A stretch of DNA of 64,000 nt, taken from Jeotgalibacillus campisalis (GTDB taxonomy: Bacteria; Bacillota; Bacilli; Bacillales; Jeotgalibacillaceae). Location: the NCBI RefSeq assembly GCF_000829515.1, contig NZ_JXRR01000013.1, positions 81,981 to 145,980 on the forward strand, written 5' to 3'. The position numbers and the translations under genes are program-made. Shown here one piece after another: positions 8,947 to 17,452 of this stretch. Under the pieces are notes generated by a model. It was not told the origin of the DNA, did no database searches, and saw only the letters and a list, made by a program, of their open reading frames with translations. Each line of letters begins with the position of its first letter. Positions within the stretch are counted from its first letter, which is position 1.

Positions 8947-9602
8947 ATGAGGGAATACTGCTTGAGATGTTTTAATCTACTTCGCTATTCGACAAGAATC
9001 TAGCGGTGCAGTGATTACCACTTTGCAGACGCAAAAAAAGGGGGATGCCAATTTAAATTCGCTAATTTACTCAAAAAACCTTAGGAAATCTAAACAATTT
9101 ACTTCCATAGGTAGAAAGGGCGACATGCTTTATGACTTTTATCGACTTTAATTTATAAGTAAATCGTTATATTACTTTGTAAATCGACAGGTTATTTAAA
9201 AAATTTGTTTAAAATTCTCTAGTAGTTTAACGAGTTAAAGATTTGGAAAAAGTGTTTTCCTGTTCAAAACGACTTGAAAAGACAAATTTAGTTACAAATA
9301 AAGTAAAATATGGTTACAAAAAACTACAGAATCTAGTTTGATAGTAAACCGTATGACCTGTTTTTTAATAGTTTGAAAATTCTTTCCATTTTCGACAACT
9401 TCCTTTCTCTGTCATTAGTAGAGTATAGATATACCCATTTCCTACATAAGTGATTGGTATGAACTAATCACATAACAACTGAGTAAATAAGGATGCAGAC
9501 AGCATGTTACCTGCATCCAACGCCTGACACGGATCATGGGGATTCTGAGGAGAGGGGGAACGATCTTATCATTCAAACACTAAAAATTCTGGGAGGATGA
9601 GA
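8947..9602. other. Long AT-rich leader region of the subtilase gene
   Basis: About 650 bases carry no supported ORF. The stretch contains several TTGAAA-like and TAAAGT-like promoter candidates near 9277-9310, with two GTTACAAA direct repeats at about 9290-9320. An inverted repeat GGATGCAG...CTGCATCC lies at 9491-9518, about 85 bases before the start codon and without a T-run, so it would be a stem in the leader RNA rather than a terminator. The length suggests complex control of the secreted protease, but no specific regulator box was recognised. Confidence 0.5.
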
Positions 9603-12600
9603 ATGAATAAGAACATGAAAAGAAAGTTTACCAGAGTGGCGTCTATGATTATGTGCATGCTTTTACTTGCACCGTCTTTCGCTTACGGACAGGCATCGGC
9701 ACAGTCGAATGGAACAACAACCTCTTATTTAGGCAGTAGTAAGGAAATACTAGAAAGTAAAGTGGATAAAAAGATAAATCAACTGTATAAAGAGGATGAA
9801 ATGGTGACGTTTCTGGTGCGAATGAACGAACAAGTGGATACGGCCAGTGTTGCAAAAGAAGCTGATGAAAAGGCCGTGCAATCAAACTTGACTTCTTCTA
9901 AAGCACAAATAACTAAGAGGTCAAAAATCGTCAACGAATTAAGATCCACCGCTAAAGTATCACAAGAAAGAGTGATGGATCTTCTGCAAAAGCAGGAAAG
10001 CAAAGGATATGCAAAAGATATTAAGTCTTTTTACATTGTGAATGGACTTGCCGTAACAGCGACAAAGGATGTAATGGAAAAAATCGCGTTGCTTCCTGAG
10101 GTAGCAAGTATCGATCCGAATGAAATAAGAGCAGTGATTGATACAGAAACGGCAGCACCTGAAAATCAAACAGAAGCGATCGAATGGGGTGTCGATCAAA
10201 TTGGCGCACCTGCAGCATGGGAACAGGGAGTTGATGGTGCGGGGATCGTCGTTGCATCAATCGATACAGGTGCTCAGTGGGATCACCCTGCTCTTAAAGA
10301 GCAATACCGGGGATTCAATAACGGAGAAATCAGTCATGAATACAACTGGTTTGATCCTGTAAATGGGTCCGACACACCAGTGGATCCTGATGGACACGGA
10401 ACTCATGTCACAGGAACAATGACGGGTACAGAACCAAATGATGTTAACCAGGTTGGTGTTGCACCAGGAGCGAAATGGATCTCAGCCAATGCTTTTGGTC
10501 CATCAGGCGGTCAGGATGTTCATTTATTGGCAGCGGGAGAATGGATTTTAGCTCCTACTGACGCAGATGGAAATCCGAATCCTGCCATGGCTCCGGATAT
10601 CGTAAATAATTCATGGGGCGGCGGTCCTGGACTTGATGAATGGTATCGTCCAATGGTTCAAGCCTGGAGAGCCGCTGAGATTGTTCCGGTTTTTGCAGCC
10701 GGAAATACGCGGGTGGGCAACCCCGGGGGACCAGGATCGGTTTCAGCACCAGGGAATTATCCTGAATCCTTTGCAGTTGGAGCAACGGATATTAATCAAA
10801 ACTTAGCTGATTTTTCTTTACAGGGACCTTCTCCATACGATACGCAGAAACCGGATGTTTCAGCACCGGGCGTTGCGATTCGCTCGTCACTTCCGGGAGG
10901 AACTTATGGAAGTTACAATGGAACGTCCATGGCAGCACCTCATGTTGCGGGTGCAGCTGCACTGGTTCTGCAAGCTAATGCTAACTTAAGCATTGATGAA
11001 GTAGAAGATCTGCTTATGGACACAGCAACGCCAAGAACAAATGCACAATACCCGACTGCACCAAATAACGGGTTTGGAGACGGGATTATTAATGTATTTG
11101 ACGCAGTATCGGCTGTTATTTCCGGATTGGGAACGATCAGTGGTCAGGTAACAAAAGATGGAGAAGATACAACTGCTCCTGTCATTGACTACACGGGCCC
11201 TGAGGAAGTATTTGCAGGTTTACCAATCACGTTAGAAGCGACTGTAACAGATGATATAAGTGTTACAAACGTAATGCTCGAGCACCAAGTGGAAGATGGA
11301 ACTTGGGAAACGGCATCTGCATCACGTGTTGGCGGGGATTATCTTAACGGAACGTACCGTGCAACGATCGATGGCGGTCATGTGACAGAAGGCACCATTG
11401 TGTATCGCTGGAAAGCGGTAGACTTTGGGGCAAATGAAACGGTCAGCGAAGAAGCTGAAATAACCGTTAATGCTCCTCCGACAGTCGGATACGAGCAGGA
11501 TTTTGAAGATAATCTGGATGGCTGGACGATTTCCGGCCCGATGCAAACATGGCAATGGGGTGTTCCTGCATCCGGACCTGAAGCAGCCTTCTCGGGTGAA
11601 AAAGTAATTGCAACAAACTTGGCAGGAGATTACACGAATGATCTATTTGAAGCAATTGAATCTCCGCCATTTGCTATACCTGAGGAAGGGGCTGCGTATC
11701 TTCAGTTTAAACACTGGTACAACATTGAAACGAACTGGGATTTCGGTCACGTATTTATCTCAGATGACGGCGGAACTTCATGGGATCTACTTGAAACATT
11801 TACCGGATTAAGCGGTGATTGGGTTGATGGTCAATACGACTTATCTGCTTATGCCGGCAAAACCATTGTTGTAGCATTTGAGCTGGAGTCGGACTTCACA
11901 ATTGTCAGACCAGGCTGGTATATCGATGACGTTAAAATTACGGATGAAGCCCTTTCTTCACTGACGAAAGCAAAAACGGTGAAAGACAGTGGACCTGTTA
12001 AAAAAGAACGTGCACCGAAATTTGATGCACAAAAAGTTACTGAACGGAAAAATGCACAAGCAGCTGTAGAGAAAAATGCAGCAGCAGAAGAATCTGTTCT
12101 ATCCGGATTGCCTGTCGGTGCAAGAGTGACAGTAGAAGAAACAAATCGTTCTGTAAATACAGACCCTGCAACGGGCGAGTTCAGCATGACCCATGCGGTT
12201 GGTGACTACACACTGCTCGCTGAAGCATATGGATTTGCGCCTCAAACTCAAGAGGTTGCTGTTTTAGAAGATGAGAATACAGACGTTTACTTTTCACTAG
12301 AAGAGCTTCCAACAGGCACGGTAACGGGGACAGTTGTAAATCAGGCAACGGGTGCACCAATTAGCGGAGCAACCGTATACCTTATGGAAGATGCAGCTGT
12401 TACACCTGTGGTAACGGATGAGAACGGAGTCTATTCCATTACAGGCTACGAAGGAACGTACACATTAAAAGTTGTAGCTCCTAACTTCTATGGGGAAGAA
12501 GTCGAGGTTACAGTAGAAGGGGATGTAGAACAAGATATTGAACTGCGTCCATTCATCGGCTATGCAGGTGAAATTGGCTATGACGATGGCACAGCTGAAA

Positions 12601-13949
12601 ATGCCAGAGCATTCTATGATGCAGGAAATGGCTGGGCTGTAAAAATGTCACTGGAAGAAGGTTCTGACGCGGCACTCGTCACTGGCGGTTTGTTCCGATT
12701 CTGGGATACAGAGTGGCCGGTTCCGGGCGGCACTGAATTTCAAGTAGAGATCTATGATGCATCCGGAGCAGATGGTGCACCTGGACAAAAACTGGCAGGT
12801 CCAATTGATGCCCAAGCAAAGCGCGATGGTACCTGGACACAGGTAGATCTAAGCAGCGAGGGTGTTGTAGTAGAAGGAGACTTCTATATGGTTTACATTC
12901 AATCCAAGGCAAATCCTGACACTCCAGGACTTGGTACGGATGAAGATGGACCGAACGCTGGCCGAAGCTGGCAGTATGTTGATGGCGCATGGTCACAAGT
13001 TCTAGAAGAGGAAGGAAACTACATGATTCGCGCACTCGTGGATTATGAAGTAACAGCCCCGTCTATTACTTCTCCTGCTAATGGTTCATTCACCAATGAA
13101 ACCACCGTCAATGTAGCAGGTAATGCAGCACCGAATACGGATGTAATTGTCTACAATCATGGCGAAGAAGCTGCAACAACAACGGCTTCTGAGGATGGAC
13201 AATATGAGGTATCTGTCGACTTATCAGAAGGGGAAAACGTTCTAACTGCAAGAGTTTCGACAGAAGCCGGAATGACAGACGAGTCCGCACCTGTAACGAT
13301 TACAGTGGATCTGACAGCCCCTGTCATAGAAGTGACAAGTCCTGAAGACGGCATGAAAACAAATAAAGAGACGATCACCATCGCAGGAACGGTTAACGAG
13401 GAGCATCTTGACACATTCACCATTAACGGGCAGAACGTGTCCGTCACTGACGGTGCATTCTCCAAGCGGTTACTGTTGGAAAACGGTGAAAATCACTTTG
13501 AACTGACAGCAACGGACTTAGCTGGCAACGTTACAACAGAGAATTTAACAGTTGAAGCGAAGTTTGGTGAAATTGACATCCAAAATCTTCAGCCGGCAGA
13601 AGATGTTTATCTTAAAGCTGGAGAATCTGTTAAGATCTCGTTTGAAAGTGAAGAAGACTTGGATGCCAGCTTTATCTTACGTATGCCTTTAACGAATATT
13701 TCAGGCACAAGTAATGTAACTGAGCTTCCTGTGAATGAAGTAGCTCCAGGTCAATATGAGGCGTATTGGACAGCAACATCATCTGTTATTGCCGATGGCG
13801 TAGGAGTAGAAGTAATGGTAAACGATGAATTTGGAAATGAAGCTCGTCAACTCGCAGAAGGTAAGCTGTTTATTAATAGCTGGTCTCCTGGAGACAAGGA
13901 TCGCCCTGTACGACCTTTACCGGGAAGACCTGATATTCCTGGAAGATAA
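9603..13949 (+). CDS. Large secreted subtilisin-family serine protease (bacillopeptidase F-like)
   Basis: This 1448-aa exported S8 protease resembles bacillopeptidase F (Bpr). In order it has a Sec signal peptide (1-32), an inhibitor I9-like propeptide (about 45-175), and the catalytic domain with Asp221 (SIDTGAQWDH), His265 (DGHGTHVTG) and Ser442 (GTSMAAPHVAG). These are followed by an immune-inhibitor-A/MAM-like domain (about 620-770), carboxypeptidase-regulatory-like repeats (about 820-970), a further beta domain, and two bacterial Ig-like repeats near the end. There is no LPxTG anchor; the tail ends with a Pro/Arg-rich stretch. GGGAGG directly abuts an ATG at 9597, so the ATG at 9603 is the better start. 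It probably degrades extracellular protein. It lies next to the tasA matrix locus but has its own terminator. Confidence 0.92.
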   Translation: MNKNMKRKFTRVASMIMCMLLLAPSFAYGQASAQSNGTTTSYLGSSKEILESKVDKKINQLYKEDEMVTFLVRMNEQVDTASVAKEADEKAVQSNLTSSKAQITKRSKIVNELRSTAKVSQERVMDLLQKQESKGYAKDIKSFYIVNGLAVTATKDVMEKIALLPEVASIDPNEIRAVIDTETAAPENQTEAIEWGVDQIGAPAAWEQGVDGAGIVVASIDTGAQWDHPALKEQYRGFNNGEISHEYNWFDPVNGSDTPVDPDGHGTHVTGTMTGTEPNDVNQVGVAPGAKWISANAFGPSGGQDVHLLAAGEWILAPTDADGNPNPAMAPDIVNNSWGGGPGLDEWYRPMVQAWRAAEIVPVFAAGNTRVGNPGGPGSVSAPGNYPESFAVGATDINQNLADFSLQGPSPYDTQKPDVSAPGVAIRSSLPGGTYGSYNGTSMAAPHVAGAAALVLQANANLSIDEVEDLLMDTATPRTNAQYPTAPNNGFGDGIINVFDAVSAVISGLGTISGQVTKDGEDTTAPVIDYTGPEEVFAGLPITLEATVTDDISVTNVMLEHQVEDGTWETASASRVGGDYLNGTYRATIDGGHVTEGTIVYRWKAVDFGANETVSEEAEITVNAPPTVGYEQDFEDNLDGWTISGPMQTWQWGVPASGPEAAFSGEKVIATNLAGDYTNDLFEAIESPPFAIPEEGAAYLQFKHWYNIETNWDFGHVFISDDGGTSWDLLETFTGLSGDWVDGQYDLSAYAGKTIVVAFELESDFTIVRPGWYIDDVKITDEALSSLTKAKTVKDSGPVKKERAPKFDAQKVTERKNAQAAVEKNAAAEESVLSGLPVGARVTVEETNRSVNTDPATGEFSMTHAVGDYTLLAEAYGFAPQTQEVAVLEDENTDVYFSLEELPTGTVTGTVVNQATGAPISGATVYLMEDAAVTPVVTDENGVYSITGYEGTYTLKVVAPNFYGEEVEVTVEGDVEQDIELRPFIGYAGEIGYDDGTAENARAFYDAGNGWAVKMSLEEGSDAALVTGGLFRFWDTEWPVPGGTEFQVEIYDASGADGAPGQKLAGPIDAQAKRDGTWTQVDLSSEGVVVEGDFYMVYIQSKANPDTPGLGTDEDGPNAGRSWQYVDGAWSQVLEEEGNYMIRALVDYEVTAPSITSPANGSFTNETTVNVAGNAAPNTDVIVYNHGEEAATTTASEDGQYEVSVDLSEGENVLTARVSTEAGMTDESAPVTITVDLTAPVIEVTSPEDGMKTNKETITIAGTVNEEHLDTFTINGQNVSVTDGAFSKRLLLENGENHFELTATDLAGNVTTENLTVEAKFGEIDIQNLQPAEDVYLKAGESVKISFESEEDLDASFILRMPLTNISGTSNVTELPVNEVAPGQYEAYWTATSSVIADGVGVEVMVNDEFGNEARQLAEGKLFINSWSPGDKDRPVRPLPGRPDIPGR

Positions 13950-13954
13950 CCTAA

Positions 13955-13994
13955 GAAAGAGTGAAGATGTAGCGAATACATCTTTACTCTTTTC
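13955..13994 (+). terminator. Terminator after the subtilase gene
   Basis: AAGAGTGAAGATGTA pairs with TACATCTTTACTCTT around GCGAA, followed by TTCC. It separates the protease gene from the tasA locus. Confidence 0.85.
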
Positions 13995-14091
13995 CTAAAA
14001 TTATCTTTTATAATGCTGGAAGAAAAGAGCTCGAAATTGGTTTAATACCAAAATATATAAAATATGTATATTATTTCTTTTAAAAGTATTC

Positions 14092-14121
14092 TATACTGAC
14101 TTTAAGTTCTTTATTAAGAAC
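14092..14121 (+). promoter_or_regulatory. tasA promoter -10 and SinR-like palindrome
   Basis: A TATACT -10 element (14092-14097) is followed within ten bases by the perfect palindrome GTTCTT-tatt-AAGAAC (14106-14121). Its first arm reads GTTCTTT, the SinR half-site consensus (GTTCTYT) known from the matrix operons of B. subtilis. The palindrome would lie at the transcription start, a suitable place for repression of tasA. The sinR gene is not in this window, so the regulator is inferred. Confidence 0.55.
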
Positions 14122-14172
14122 ATCATTCTTTCTGAAGATCAAAAAAGTCTACAAATTAGAGGAGGAATTTAA

Positions 14173-14778
14173 ATGGGAATGAAGAAGAAAATTGCAATGG
14201 GACTGGCTCCGGCGGCACTGGGATTAACATTAATGGCTGGAGGTACATACGCATACTTCACTGATGCAGCCGAAGCAAATGGTACGTTTGCAGCCGGCAC
14301 TTTAGACATTGCAGTAAATCCGGAAACCATTATCGATGTAGATGGCATGAAACCTGGCGACTGGATGAACCGCGTATTTCATCTTGAAAATAATGGGTCT
14401 CTCGATATCCCGCAAGTAATGTTAAATTCTTCTTACGAAGTAATGGATGCAAATAACGACAATACAGAAGACTTCGGAAAATATATTCAAGTTAATTTTC
14501 TTGAAAATGCAGATAAAACAGGTCGTGCTGAATATAACGATATCATCTATCAAACAACGCTTTATGATCTGCAATCTTTAACACCGGACGCTGTGGAAAA
14601 GATTATAGATGAAGCCTTTGGAGAAGAGAGTGGTTTAGACGCCGGAACAAGTGACACAATGTTTGTTCAGTTTGAATTTATCGATAACGGCTCAGATCAA
14701 AATCAATTCCAGGGCGACTCTTTAGCGATAACATGGGAATTTATTGCGAATCAAGGTGAAGGAGAGCATATCGAATAA
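14173..14778 (+). CDS. tasA: TasA/CalY-family matrix fibre protein
   Basis: This 201-aa exported protein is of the TasA/camelysin family and makes amyloid-like biofilm fibres outside the cell. It starts MGMKKKIAMGL, almost the same as TasA of B. subtilis, with a SipW-type signal (GGTYAYFTDAAEANGTFAAGTLDI). A conserved DGMKPGDWMNR...LENNGSLDIP block follows. It is shorter than B. subtilis TasA (261 aa), closer to the CalY length. It has an excellent ribosome binding site (AGGAGG). It is followed by an acidic membrane-anchored protein and by the dedicated signal peptidase SipW. Camelysin proteins were once called M73 metallopeptidases; a structural role is more likely here. Confidence 0.9.
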   Translation: MGMKKKIAMGLAPAALGLTLMAGGTYAYFTDAAEANGTFAAGTLDIAVNPETIIDVDGMKPGDWMNRVFHLENNGSLDIPQVMLNSSYEVMDANNDNTEDFGKYIQVNFLENADKTGRAEYNDIIYQTTLYDLQSLTPDAVEKIIDEAFGEESGLDAGTSDTMFVQFEFIDNGSDQNQFQGDSLAITWEFIANQGEGEHIE

Positions 14779-14903
14779 ACTTTTATAATGACCGGGAGGG
14801 TGGGGAAACTCACCTTTCTATCCTAAACAGAATGTTATTGAATTTTGAGCGGACCGTAATAGCCTGCTATTGAAGTACGCTGAAAAGTCAATTCTACATT
14901 CAG

Positions 14904-15566
14904 ATGAAATGGGGGATTACAATAAAACGATTTAAGCAGTTCAAAAAACAAAACCGCTTTACATTAGCGGTTTACTCTATAGGCGTTTTTTATACGATGT
15001 TTTTAATCGTCACTTACATAACTTCCACGACGACGGCTTATTATACTGCCTCCTATACTTTTTCAGGGACGTTCCAGGCAGGACAGTGGGTGGAAGAGTC
15101 AGAGGAAGAGGAATACATAGTGGAGGAAGAAACGGATGAATCAGAAGAAACAGAAGAAACACAGGACATAGATTCAGTAGAAGACTTAAACGATGAAGAA
15201 AGTGATATGGAGGAAGAAACAACAGATGAGGACGAAGTTTTAAATGAAGAGGAACGTACAATGGAAGAAGAAACAACTCAGTCAAATGAAGAATCAAACG
15301 AAGAGCAAAATGCAGATGATGCGAATATGGAAGATGAGTTGAATGAAGTTGAAGAAGAAGGAAATGAAATTGAAGAAAAAATAATAGAAGACGAAGAATT
15401 AATAGAAGCAAATGGCAAAGAGGACAACGTTACTATAGAAATAACTGAACTGGAAAATGAGGAAATTGAAGAAGATAAAGAGCTTGAAGCTAAAGATAAT
15501 GAAGATGAAAATGAAGAAAATAGTACTAAAGTAAAAAAAGAAGATGAATCTAAAAGGCAGAGGTGA
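14904..15566 (+). CDS. TapA-like matrix accessory protein with a poly-acidic tail
   Basis: This is a 220-aa protein between tasA and sipW. Residues 1-40 hold a basic start and one hydrophobic segment (VFYTMFLIVTYI). A SipW-substrate-like motif follows at about residues 45-65 (TAYYTASYTFSG, then TFQAGQW). The remaining 150 residues are almost only Glu, Asp, Asn and Lys. In position and plan it resembles TapA, which anchors and nucleates TasA fibres in B. subtilis and also has a charged tail, but the middle domain of TapA is missing. The start is uncertain: the ATG at 14904 has no clear ribosome binding site, while GGGGG sits just inside the frame. It could have arisen independently of TapA. 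Confidence 0.6.
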   Translation: MKWGITIKRFKQFKKQNRFTLAVYSIGVFYTMFLIVTYITSTTTAYYTASYTFSGTFQAGQWVEESEEEEYIVEEETDESEETEETQDIDSVEDLNDEESDMEEETTDEDEVLNEEERTMEEETTQSNEESNEEQNADDANMEDELNEVEEEGNEIEEKIIEDEELIEANGKEDNVTIEITELENEEIEEDKELEAKDNEDENEENSTKVKKEDESKRQR

Positions 15567-15571
15567 TGAAA

Positions 15572-16159
15572 GTGAAGGGGAAAATCGTATTATTTTTGAC
15601 GAACGGCGTAACAGGATTATTTTATTTGTTATTGGTAATCATGGTTTTTTTCGTCGCCTCATCTAAAATTACCGGTGAACCGCCGCAAGTAATGGGGTAT
15701 CAGCTTAAGACTGTGTTATCTGGTTCGATGGAGCCCGGCATTCAAACGGGATCGATCATTGCGGTTAAAGCTTACGGAGAGCAGGAGAAATTCAATGTAG
15801 ATGACATCGTTACCTATAAAGCCAATCGCCATCAGCTAGTCACTCATAGAATAATAGAGGTGATTTCTCAAAACGATCAGGTCATGTACAGAACAAAAGG
15901 AGATGCTAATGACGGACCGGATACTGCTCTTCTGCTGCCCCAAAATATAGTCGCTGAATACGAAGGATTTACCATCCCTTATGTGGGCTATATGATTGAG
16001 TTTTCTCAGTCGAAAAACGGAATTTTCCTGCTGTTTTTTATGCCGGGTCTTCTGCTGGTCAGTCAATCTGTATACCAAGTGGCAAGATTATTAATAGAAG
16101 AAAATAAAAAGAAACATGAAAACAGCCTTAAAGAATCACCGGCTGGAGAGTCACTATAA
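15572..16159 (+). CDS. sipW: Signal peptidase I, SipW (ER-type)
   Basis: This membrane signal peptidase is of the ER/archaeal type with a Ser-His dyad, and in B. subtilis it is needed to process TasA and TapA. Catalytic Ser52 lies in SGSMEPGI and His92 in LVTHRI; a membrane segment lies at about residues 8-28 and another near the C-terminus (IFLLFFMPGLLLVSQ). AGAGGTGAT overlaps the end of the preceding gene and best serves the GTG at 15572; GTG 15563 and ATG 15566 are the other in-frame choices. It should cleave the TasA and TapA-like precursors encoded just upstream, which makes the three genes one functional set. Confidence 0.9.
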   Translation: MKGKIVLFLTNGVTGLFYLLLVIMVFFVASSKITGEPPQVMGYQLKTVLSGSMEPGIQTGSIIAVKAYGEQEKFNVDDIVTYKANRHQLVTHRIIEVISQNDQVMYRTKGDANDGPDTALLLPQNIVAEYEGFTIPYVGYMIEFSQSKNGIFLLFFMPGLLLVSQSVYQVARLLIEENKKKHENSLKESPAGESL

Positions 16160-16218
16160 TCTTACCTCATAAGAATAAGATATATATACTTTTTAAGGTA
16201 AACTCCACTCTCTTTTTT
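16146..16218 (+). terminator. Probable terminator after sipW
   Basis: GAGAGT (inside the sipW stop region) pairs with ACTCTC, and an inner TTACCT pairs with AGGTAA; six T follow. The loop is long, so this is less certain than the other terminators. Confidence 0.5.
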
Positions 16219-16363
16219 ATCGTCTATTTATACATGATAATTAAGGCAGAGTAACTCACTTTATGTATAGCAAAGAAAATGGTCAAAACCTGTTTCCCAA
16301 TAGCAAAAATAGACATGTTTTCACTTCCATGATCTTTTATGATGATGATAAGGAGTGAAGCAC

Positions 16364-17227
16364 ATGAACTGGATCCAGTCATTACAGGCATCAATTGATT
16401 ACATTGAAACTCATCTCTTAGAAGAAATTCAAGTGGAAGAAGTGGCAAACCAGGCTTCAGTTTCACCGTTCCATTTTCAGCGTATGTTTTTAATGCTGAC
16501 AGACATGTCAGTTGGAGAATATATACGTAAAAGAAGACTTACACTCGCAGCGCATGAGTTAGTAAGGGACGATGTTAAGATTATTGATGCCGCTTTAAAA
16601 TTTGGCTACCACACTCCTGAATCGTTTTCAAAAGCCTTTCGAAAGCAGCATGGACTTTCACCAAGAGAAGCAAAGAGCGGGAAAGGAAAGCTTAAATATT
16701 ATAATCATCTGGTGATCCAGGTGATCGTGAGAGGAGAAACGCCAATGAATGTTGAGATTAGAGAAAAAGGCCCTGTTCAAATTGTTGGGTTAAAACAGGA
16801 AGTAAGTTGTGTGGATGGTAATAACCTAGCAGAGATCCCAAAAATATGGGACAGACTCAATGAGGATGGTACGACAGAGGAACTCGCTGCTATGAATAAT
16901 GGATCAATCGAAGGGGTTTTAGGTATTTGTGTGGATAAAAGCAAAGTGAAGCCTGATACGATGGATTATTGGGTTGCAGCCACATATGAAGGGAACCATG
17001 ATGGGCGTTTTGAAACAATGGAGCTGCCTGCTTCTAATTGGGCGGTGTTTGAAGTAAAAGGAGCGATGCCGCATGCGATTCAACACATGTGGAATCGCAT
17101 CTACACAGAATGGTTTCCAGTCAGTAAGTATAAACATGCCGGTACACCGGATTTAGAAGTTTATTCTAATGGCGATCCCATGTCAGAAGATTACTATTCA
17201 GAAATTTGGATTCCTGTAAAAAAATAA
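16364..17227 (+). CDS. AraC-family regulator with GyrI-like effector domain
   Basis: This 287-aa transcription regulator is of the Rob/SoxS-GyrI type. Residues 1-100 form the two helix-turn-helix motifs of AraC (VEEVANQASVSPFHFQRMF and a second motif ending LSPREAKS). Residues about 125-287 form a GyrI-like small-molecule binding domain starting MNVEIREKGPVQIVGL. AAGGAG directly abuts the GTG at 16355, so the ATG at 16364, nine bases later, is the likely start. Proteins with this plan sense drugs or aromatic compounds. The next gene is an aromatic-type FAD hydroxylase, which makes it a possible target, but a terminator lies between them. Confidence 0.85.
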   Translation: MNWIQSLQASIDYIETHLLEEIQVEEVANQASVSPFHFQRMFLMLTDMSVGEYIRKRRLTLAAHELVRDDVKIIDAALKFGYHTPESFSKAFRKQHGLSPREAKSGKGKLKYYNHLVIQVIVRGETPMNVEIREKGPVQIVGLKQEVSCVDGNNLAEIPKIWDRLNEDGTTEELAAMNNGSIEGVLGICVDKSKVKPDTMDYWVAATYEGNHDGRFETMELPASNWAVFEVKGAMPHAIQHMWNRIYTEWFPVSKYKHAGTPDLEVYSNGDPMSEDYYSEIWIPVKK

Positions 17228-17244
17228 TTCAATAAATATAAAGC

Positions 17245-17285
17245 AGAAGCGTCTATTCGTAATGAATGGATGCTTCTTCTTTTTT
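17245..17285 (+). terminator. Terminator after the AraC-family gene
   Basis: AGAAGCGTCTATTC pairs with GAATGGATGCTTCT around a short loop, followed by TCTTTTTT. Confidence 0.85.
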
Positions 17286-17452
17286 ATCCATCAAATGACG
17301 CATGTCGTATCTGATTAAGGGTATCGTATGGTAGATTGGTTTATAAATCAGAACGGTTTTAATGGTTGGGTCACATAAAAAGAAACTTCACAATGATCCA
17401 TAAAAGGCTGGCAAATCAAAAAAACCAATGATGAACGAAAGGAGCTCGTCAT

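Noticed and set aside
9491..9518. Inverted repeat GGATGCAG/CTGCATCC as a terminator
   Set aside because: No T-run follows; it is kept only as a leader stem.
15010..15411. 133-aa Leu-rich reading frame on the minus strand
   Set aside because: It is the antisense shadow of the Glu-rich codons of the TapA-like gene and has no ribosome binding site.
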